Below are positions 34,908 through 39,432 of a stretch of DNA of 39,432 nucleotides, in pieces (the stretch's first letter is position 1; the number at the start of each line of letters is the position of its first letter). Location of the stretch: positions 1 through 39,432 of the forward strand of contig JALKBU010000448.1 of assembly GCA_023091735.1 (NCBI GenBank). The letters are read 5' to 3'. The stretch is from Trichomonas tenax. Lineage: Eukaryota; Parabasalia; Trichomonadida; Trichomonadidae. The notes under the pieces are model-generated. The model was not told where the DNA came from. It saw only the letters and a program-made list of their open reading frames with translations, and made no database searches. The translations under genes and the position numbers were made by a program.

Positions 34908-35279
34908 ATGACGTTTAAATATGTTAATGATGCCTTGAAAAATTTAAAAGATGTTAAACCCTTAGAAATTATCGAAAGTTATAACCCAGAAATTATCACA
35001 TTTAATAACCCTGAAGAATTTCAAAAATATTTTAATTTATATGAAGAAGAATTTAACGAATTATCCACATATAAATTAAATACAAAATATAAGATACCAG
35101 GATACAAAATTACTAAACGTATTATATCTGGCTAATCTAATTCGCAATCAAACAATAAATCGTTTGCTATAAAATTAATTACAGATTATTCATATAAGAA
35201 ATATAAGCGCGACATGTCGTCGCAGCCCAATAATTATGTTGGTCCTGGAAATAACGACGAAATTAATGAAAAAAATTAA
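34908..35279 (+). pseudogene. Maverick small gene interrupted by TAA
   Basis: ATG 34908 opens a 75-residue frame (KYVNDALKNLKDVKPLEI, then ELSTYKLNTKYKIPGYKITK) that meets TAA at 35133-35135. The same frame then stays open for 47 codons (SNSQSNNKSFAIKLITD to DEINEKN) until TAA 35277-35279. The composition is unchanged across the stop, so the stop is probably a mutation. The part after it contains double-hairpin repeat C, encoding RDMSSQPNNYVGPGNNDE. The lysine-rich LNTKYKIPGYKITKR segment could bind nucleic acid. The shorter 75-aa protein may still function. Family not recognised. Confidence 0.5.
35207..35245 (+). repeat. Double-hairpin repeat C
   Basis: GCGAC (35209-35213) pairs with GTCGC (35219-35223), loop ATGTC; AG; CCAA (35227-35230) pairs with TTGG (35239-35242); TCC follows. 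Its first 21 bases (35207-35227) are identical to the first 21 of repeat D in the polymerase gene (38029-38009, opposite strand). Confidence 0.75.
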
Positions 35280-35355
35280 TAAATTACAAGAAGAACTCGA
35301 TGAAATAATTATTCAAATTAAGAAATTAATGAATGCTCTAAATATTAACATATGA
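35266..35355 (+). CDS. Tiny coiled-coil frame, 29 aa, probably the displaced end of the previous gene
   Basis: ATG 35266 overlaps the end of the previous frame and gives KKINKLQEELDEIIIQIKK and NALNINI before TGA 35353-35355. The heptad-like pattern resembles the small protein at 29689. A frameshift between the two is more likely than an independent gene. Confidence 0.35.
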   Translation: MKKINKLQEELDEIIIQIKKLMNALNINI

Positions 35356-35385
35356 AAATGTTGGACTCAAAATGTATTTTTGCGC
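35347..35385 (-). repeat. Double-hairpin repeat, worn copy H
   Basis: On the minus strand GCGC (35385-35382), a weak first stem, GAGTCC, then AACAT against ATGTT (35358-35362 with 35347-35351). The order fits the family; the stems are short. Confidence 0.35.
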
Positions 35386-35405
35386 ATTTTATTTTTATTT
35401 AAAAT

Positions 35406-35939
35406 ATGAATATGAATACCATGATTAGTTTAAAGCGTGAAGAATCAAAACAATCACAAAACGTAAATGTTAATGTTAAACCTGAAACAAATGTTTGCGT
35501 TAACGCATCACAAGATAACTTTGGACCATCGAATCCAATGGGCTGCGATGATAAATCATCACGCAAAGATAATTCCGATGAACTAATAACAGTTAAATAT
35601 CGTGATATACCTAATGAAGCAATTAAAATGTTGAAGAATGAAATCGAAGTTCTTAATTTAGTTATTCAGATGATGCGTGATAATCCTATTTATATTAATA
35701 AATTAATTATTGCTGACGATATTGTTTTGATGAAATTTATTAAGCTATTAACTGATGCTGATGATGTACAATTAGATGTTGAAGATATTGGTGAGGGATG
35801 TAAAGCAAAGAATAAATATCGTAAGGTTAACGCAATTTATGTTATCAAAGATATTAAAACATATAATTTAAAGTATGATTACCCAGAAGTTTCTAAACTT
35901 ATGAAAGAAATCGGAATACATATTAAGGTCGTCTTTTAA
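35406..35939 (+). CDS. Maverick hypothetical protein, 177 aa, with an embedded double-hairpin repeat
   Basis: ATG 35406, preceded by TTTATTTTTATTTAAAAT. The first 60 residues are polar and disordered (KQSQNVNVNVKPETN). Residues about 38-56 (NFGPSNPMGCDDKSSRKDN) are encoded by double-hairpin repeat F, inserted antisense to the gene. Residues 62-177 form a compact alpha/beta-like domain (VKYRDIPNEAIKMLKNEIEV, LIIADDIVLMKFIKLLTDAD, VNAIYVIKDIKTYNL) that I do not recognise. The frame is intact despite the insertion, which sits in the disordered part. It converges with the polymerase gene, 52 bp apart. Confidence 0.65.
   Translation: MNMNTMISLKREESKQSQNVNVNVKPETNVCVNASQDNFGPSNPMGCDDKSSRKDNSDELITVKYRDIPNEAIKMLKNEIEVLNLVIQMMRDNPIYINKLIIADDIVLMKFIKLLTDADDVQLDVEDIGEGCKAKNKYRKVNAIYVIKDIKTYNLKYDYPEVSKLMKEIGIHIKVVF
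35523..35564 (-). repeat. Double-hairpin repeat F, antisense inside the gene at 35406
   Basis: Read on the minus strand: GCG, then GATGAT/ATCATC (35555-35560 with 35547-35552), CGCAG, then CCAT/ATGG (35538-35541 with 35526-35529) and TCC. Good pairing with stem sequences different from all other copies. Confidence 0.7.
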
Positions 35940-35991
35940 GTGAATATATTTGGATAAAAATATAATTTTATTTTTATTTTGGTATTAATGT

Positions 35992-38103
35992 TTAAATATT
36001 TTCCGGTATTAATGCTTTGACCTTACGTTGAAACTTTTCACAGTGATTAATTTCACCATTTTTATTCATCTTAAATCTTGTTCTGGTAGATAATAGGTCA
36101 AAGTTTATTTCATTACCATCATATAAATATTCATATAATTTCTTAGCATTACCATCGAAATGTTTATTGGCAAAATCTACAATAGTTTCTTCGGGAATAT
36201 CCTTACATCTAAAATGTTGTGAATGTTCACCATTATAATTTTCCAATTCATCATAGTAAATTTTCTTACCAATAGAAATATAATAAGTATAATAACAATT
36301 AGGTAATTCATCAAAATCGTTATGAAATTGTCCCATATCTGTACCAATAAGTTCTCTGTTATGTAATTTCTTAAATTCTTCAGCTAATGTATTAATTAAA
36401 TTATCTTGGATATGAATACTATCAGTATCTTGATAATAAATTGGTATGTTAAGATCTTCAGCTAAACACATTACTTCATTCATAATTCGTTTAGACATCG
36501 ATAAAACACTTACACCAAATACTGGATTATTAAATTGTGTATCTAATACCTTATTTAATTTAAAGCATGTAATATCAGAATTTTCTATTTTATATGTTTC
36601 TTCAACTTGATGCCAATGTGAATATAAATAATAATCTGCTTTATCATTTGTTACATAGGCATTTCTTGTTTTAATGGATTTCTGAATAGATTTACCGTAA
36701 CTAGCATTCATAATAAGTTTCAGAACTTCTTGTGTGGGATTCTTTTCTTTTTTATATTGTCTACGTAAATCATAAACCTTACGAATAACATTACGAATTC
36801 GATGTGTTCTATTACCTAACCAGTAAATTCCACCAATTATTTTATATGAGATTTCTTGATATTTGACCAAATCCTCTAATGTAATTAGATCCACACGCAT
36901 ATTACAACATTCGTTCACATTATGATTCAATCCCATTTTATCTTTTTCAACTATTAATGGGAAATGTCTGAATTTATTTACTGAACAAATTTCGATATCC
37001 ACAGCAAAGTAACTGATGTAATTATTATCTGTAGGAATTGTTTGATTTTCTTCAAAACAATGTTTAAGCAAATAATGTGGTGAATTCTTATCATAAATGT
37101 TATCATCGATATAATTATTTGGAATTATTTGTGGTTTACCTTCAACTTCAAATAATCTGGCCATAGCTGATGGATATAAACTACACGCATCAAAATCGTT
37201 AAGTTTATCTTGGATTTTATATCTGAAATTATCTCTGGTCATACATCTACTACCATAAATAGCACCCATTATATAATCTTTAATATTACCGGAAATTTCA
37301 TACAAATTACCAATTGGATAAAATACTTCACGATTTAAAAATTTATTTGCTAATGATGGTGCTGTTGTTATATTAAATATATCTATATTAATTAATTCGG
37401 ATAAACATACTTGGCGAAATGCGTTAAAACCTATACGTAAAACATTAACATCTTGTGTACAATAAAATTCACAATATTTATTCATATCAAATGTATTATC
37501 TGATAATCTACAGCCATTAATTTTATCGATATTTTCTACAAATGTTTGTTTTTGCTTATTATTCCATGGTGGTAATTCTTCTGGTCCAACATCTGAAATA
37601 ATACCAATGTTATTAATTACACGATCATAACTATAATATTTATATGGGAAAAGTTCTTTATGGATATTCATATCAGCAAATGCTTCAGAAAAACATATTG
37701 GAAAGTTTGCCAATTTTTGTGTAAAGATAGAATAGCTATCACGTAATTCGATATTTTTACCTTGGTATTTATGTTGTTGTAAAATAATTCTGGAACCTTT
37801 CATAGTACTATTTTTCACACCAAATTTCATTAAAATTCTTCCATCAAATCCTAATTCATGAAAATATACGATACTATTGTTTGGTATAAAATCCATAAAT
37901 TGTTTATCACAATCAAAACCATTAAATGTTATGGATTTTATACCATTGATATTGCTCAAACATATCATAAATGGTATTTCCTTATTATCTTTAGGACCAA
38001 TAGAATTAGGCTGCGACGACATGTCGCGCGTACATGTTTCAAAATCAGCATACCAATAAGAAATATCCTTGGGTATATATTTCTTAGAATTATTTTCAGA
38101 CAT
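35992..38103 (-). CDS. POLB: Family B (protein-primed type) DNA polymerase, Maverick POLB
   Basis: 703 residues from ATG 38103. Exonuclease motifs: Exo I YADFET (D20, E22), Exo II FHELGFDGRIL (D87), Exo III YCTQDVNVL (D218). Polymerase motifs: A, DACSLYPSAM (D305); B, KLIMNASYG (K462, N466, Y469); C, YYQDTDS (D559, D561). All the listed catalytic residues are present, so the enzyme could be active. By family knowledge it copies element DNA using a terminal protein as primer and proofreads. The frame is open for 45 more codons to the right (38104-38238, including TPLSHSDKDVQISGISS) but has no ATG there, so the N-terminus may have been longer. Residues 25-40 (TRDMSSQPNSIGPKDN) come from a double-hairpin repeat placed just after Exo I, in a probable surface loop. 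Confidence 0.93.
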   Translation of the reverse strand: MSENNSKKYIPKDISYWYADFETCTRDMSSQPNSIGPKDNKEIPFMICLSNINGIKSITFNGFDCDKQFMDFIPNNSIVYFHELGFDGRILMKFGVKNSTMKGSRIILQQHKYQGKNIELRDSYSIFTQKLANFPICFSEAFADMNIHKELFPYKYYSYDRVINNIGIISDVGPEELPPWNNKQKQTFVENIDKINGCRLSDNTFDMNKYCEFYCTQDVNVLRIGFNAFRQVCLSELINIDIFNITTAPSLANKFLNREVFYPIGNLYEISGNIKDYIMGAIYGSRCMTRDNFRYKIQDKLNDFDACSLYPSAMARLFEVEGKPQIIPNNYIDDNIYDKNSPHYLLKHCFEENQTIPTDNNYISYFAVDIEICSVNKFRHFPLIVEKDKMGLNHNVNECCNMRVDLITLEDLVKYQEISYKIIGGIYWLGNRTHRIRNVIRKVYDLRRQYKKEKNPTQEVLKLIMNASYGKSIQKSIKTRNAYVTNDKADYYLYSHWHQVEETYKIENSDITCFKLNKVLDTQFNNPVFGVSVLSMSKRIMNEVMCLAEDLNIPIYYQDTDSIHIQDNLINTLAEEFKKLHNRELIGTDMGQFHNDFDELPNCYYTYYISIGKKIYYDELENYNGEHSQHFRCKDIPEETIVDFANKHFDGNAKKLYEYLYDGNEINFDLLSTRTRFKMNKNGEINHCEKFQRKVKALIPENI
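37994..38029 (-). repeat. Double-hairpin repeat D, inside the polymerase gene
   Basis: On the minus strand GCGAC/GTCGC (38027-38023 with 38017-38013), AG, then CCTAAT against ATTGG with a bulged T (38010-38005 with 38001-37997) and TCC. In frame with POLB; encodes RDMSSQPNSIGP. Confidence 0.75.
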
Positions 38104-38238
38104 TAATCTAAAATTTGATTCAGCAATTACATTGGGAATTTTATTTTTAATATTCTCTTTCAATAAATGTTGCGAAGATATACCAGAAATTTGAACATCT
38201 TTATCACTATGTGATAATGGTGTGAATGCAGTTAGTAA

Positions 38239-38289
38239 TTAGATGTTCGCGTAATCCACGACTGCGCCGTGGCTTCCACGAACATCTAT
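38239..38289. repeat. Strong two-tier hairpin upstream of POLB
   Basis: TAGATGTTCG (38240-38249) pairs perfectly with CGAACATCTA (38279-38288). Inside, CCACG (38256-38260) pairs with CGTGG (38268-38272). It is GC-rich in AT-rich surroundings. The stop codon that bounds the extended POLB frame (38239-38241) lies in its left arm. GGCGCAGTCGTGG in the minus strand recalls the double-hairpin repeats, so it may be a diverged member. Confidence 0.7.
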
Positions 38290-38428
38290 TTAAATATATT
38301 TACGACAGAGTTTAGTTTTACAAGTTAGGTCCCCCCCCCTATATAGAAAATAAATTTTTGAATTACTTACAAAATTAACGTTAATATTATTTTGGAATTC
38401 CTGACTTTATAAAATGTATTCAGTTTTG
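38290..38428. other. Non-coding stretch with a run of nine C
   Basis: Short AT-rich stretch containing GGT followed by nine C at 38331-38339 and the palindrome ATTAACGTTAAT near 38376. With the hairpin and the following repeats it forms a gene-free block of about 390 bp to 38630. Confidence 0.5.
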
Positions 38429-38629
38429 AAAATAATTTATGACAAACTAACTAACTAAGAAAAGAAAGCGAAAGGAATTTGGGGTAAGGAAATTTTGAAA
38501 AATATTTTTAGTGAAAATGAGAGAAATTTATTTAGAAATTAGAAAAAATAATTTATGACAAACTAACTAACTAAAAAAAGAAAGCGAAAGGATTTGGGGG
38601 TAAGGAAATTTTGAAAAATAATTTTAGTG
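38429..38629 (+). repeat. Tandem direct repeat, 116-bp period
   Basis: Copy 1 (about 38429-38512) and copy 2 (about 38545-38629) share AATTTATGACAAACTAACTA and GAAAGCGAAAGGA, then GGGGTAAGGAAATTTTGAAA with a few differences. Copy 2 ends at the stop codon of the gene at 38631. It may be the duplicated 3' region of that gene. Confidence 0.8.
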
Positions 38630-38630
38630 G

Positions 38631-38915
38631 TTATTCTGTTTTCTTTTCTTCTTCCTGCTTCTTCTTTTCTTCTTCTTCCTTCATTCTTTTGGCGATCCAT
38701 CTAGGATTCTTCTGTCTTCCTGCAGCAAGTGCTGCTAATTGTTTTTCTGTACACTTACGTTTAGGCTTAACGGGTTTTTTCTCTGTTACTCCTTCATCAT
38801 CTTTTTCATTCTTTTTAGTCTTTCTTGCTTTGAGTTCGTGACCTTCGGTCTTGGAGCTAAGCTCCTTTAATATTTCTTCCTTTAATGTAGCTTTCAAAGT
38901 TTCGAAGTCTGTCAT
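38631..38915 (-). CDS. Maverick small basic protein, 94 aa
   Basis: ATG 38915. Two-thirds of the residues are charged. The centre reads KPVKPKRKCTEKQLAALAAG and QKNPRWIAKRMKEEEEKKKQ. The motif K-R-x-x-T/S-E-K-Q-L-A-A-L-A-A-G-R is common in small proteins of large DNA viruses and Mavericks and probably binds nucleic acid or targets the nucleus; this is family knowledge, not proven here. The acidic/lysine tail is a helix. The frame is intact. It shares a 53-bp divergent promoter region with the gene at 38969. Confidence 0.65.
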   Translation of the reverse strand: MTDFETLKATLKEEILKELSSKTEGHELKARKTKKNEKDDEGVTEKKPVKPKRKCTEKQLAALAAGRQKNPRWIAKRMKEEEEKKKQEEEKKTE

Positions 38916-38968
38916 GGTTTTATATTGGATAAAAATTTAAAATATTATTTTTTAATACTAATTAAATC
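38916..38968. promoter_or_regulatory. Divergent promoter region
   Basis: Fifty-three bases, almost all A and T, between start codons at 38915 and 38969. It must hold both promoters; no defined box is visible. The leader TAAAACC before the ATG at 38915 recurs as TAAAACC before the ATPase ATG at 33210. Confidence 0.45.
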
Positions 38969-39400
38969 ATGAGCTTAAGCAGATCTGAGAGAAATTCAAT
39001 AATCATTAATGATGCAAAAGGAATACAACATCCATTATATTATGTTATGACTGATAAGAATGGAAAAATTCAAGTTCGTAAGAGAAAGGTTCCATTAACT
39101 AATACGTCAACTGAATCAAAACCTGTAGAAATTAATGAAGAGCAAGTTACTGAACCAGTAGAAAAAGAAAATGTAACCATTTATGAATCAGTGACGAATA
39201 AGAAACTTCTTGAGAAAATGTTAGAAGTTCTTGAACGCAGTACTGAATCTAATGATTTAAATAAAAACCCGGTTGAACGTCAAAAGGAAACAGAAGAAAA
39301 TAAGAAATTTGTTTCTAACATTTCTGAACAAGTAGAAAAAGAAAAAATTATTACTCAGTCGAGAACTCCATTAAGAAGAAGAGTAAGAGTTTTACATTAA
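38969..39400 (+). CDS. Maverick hypothetical protein, 143 aa
   Basis: ATG 38969. The N-terminal part, NDAKGIQHPLYYVMTDKNGK followed by IQVRKRK (about residues 14-40), looks like a small folded domain; the pattern GIxHPxYYV with a basic strand seems typical of Maverick/Polinton small proteins, though I cannot name it. Residues about 45-143 are acidic and helical and end in a basic string, TPLRRRVRVLH. The frame is intact with codon use matching the element. Confidence 0.6.
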   Translation: MSLSRSERNSIIINDAKGIQHPLYYVMTDKNGKIQVRKRKVPLTNTSTESKPVEINEEQVTEPVEKENVTIYESVTNKKLLEKMLEVLERSTESNDLNKNPVERQKETEENKKFVSNISEQVEKEKIITQSRTPLRRRVRVLH

Positions 39401-39432
39401 ATTTTATTTTTTATCTTTAATAAAAATGGAGA

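Larger units (their letters stand above)
27675..39432. mobile_element. Maverick/Polinton DNA transposon, incomplete (right end outside window)
   Basis: Four hallmark functions occur together: retroviral-like integrase (33301), packaging ATPase (32365), protein-primed-type family B polymerase (35992) and a double-jelly-roll-like capsid gene (28458). By established knowledge this set defines Mavericks/Polintons, which are virus-like self-synthesising elements, abundant in Trichomonas. The element differs from the host part by lower GC and strong A/T third positions. Replication and mobility genes are open while structural genes are broken. A cysteine protease was not found and may lie to the right or be lost. 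The left boundary is approximate. Confidence 0.9.

Noticed and set aside
29615..38029. CRISPR-like or simple satellite interpretation of the hairpin repeats
   Set aside because: Copies are dispersed by kilobases, in both orientations and partly inside genes; there is no regular spacing or array.

Overview
The window looks like a trichomonad (parabasalid) protist chromosome, probably Trichomonas, Tritrichomonas or a relative. The signs are very AT-rich DNA, intronless genes with very short 5' leaders, three genes whose start codon follows a TCAYW motif (the trichomonad initiator, Inr) by a few bases, a giant coiled-coil gene, and a Maverick/Polinton DNA transposon, an element class abundant in Trichomonas vaginalis. 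The genus cannot be fixed from the sequence alone.

Bases 1-27150 are host DNA. From the left: the 5' part of a PAK-like kinase gene with two CRIB motifs (minus); a decayed membrane-protein gene; an unrecognised basic protein gene (minus); a heavily frameshifted pseudogene; a 1-kb foldback element with about 178-bp inverted arms full of GGAATMA motifs and holding a tRNA-like A-box/B-box pair; an adaptor-protein sigma subunit (plus); a tubby-domain protein (minus) followed by a damaged reading frame; about 2.4 kb of non-coding DNA containing a second foldback palindrome; a 3641-residue leucine-rich-repeat plus coiled-coil protein (minus); a decayed multi-spanning membrane-protein gene; a membrane-anchored protein (plus); a U2AF large-subunit homologue (minus); and a secretory, proline-rich membrane protein (minus).

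From about 27.7 kb to the right end lies most of a Maverick/Polinton element, identified by a retroviral-like integrase, an FtsK/A32-type packaging ATPase, a protein-primed-type family B DNA polymerase and capsid-like genes. Integrase, ATPase and polymerase are open. The genes that look structural (major capsid, penton-like, and a long gene at 30746-32161) carry stops, frameshifts and truncations. No maturation protease was seen, and the right end of the element is outside the window.

The most unusual signal is a family of short double-hairpin sequences scattered through the Maverick in both orientations. Each is GCG-stem-CGC, then AG, then CCMA-stem-TKGG and TCC. At least six good and several worn copies are present. 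The stem sequences differ between copies but stay complementary, one copy is nested inside another with flanking CATA repeats, and copies sit in frame inside the polymerase, the integrase and three smaller genes. They resemble in behaviour the palindromic elements that insert into Rickettsia genes. I know of no such family in Mavericks, but I could not search.
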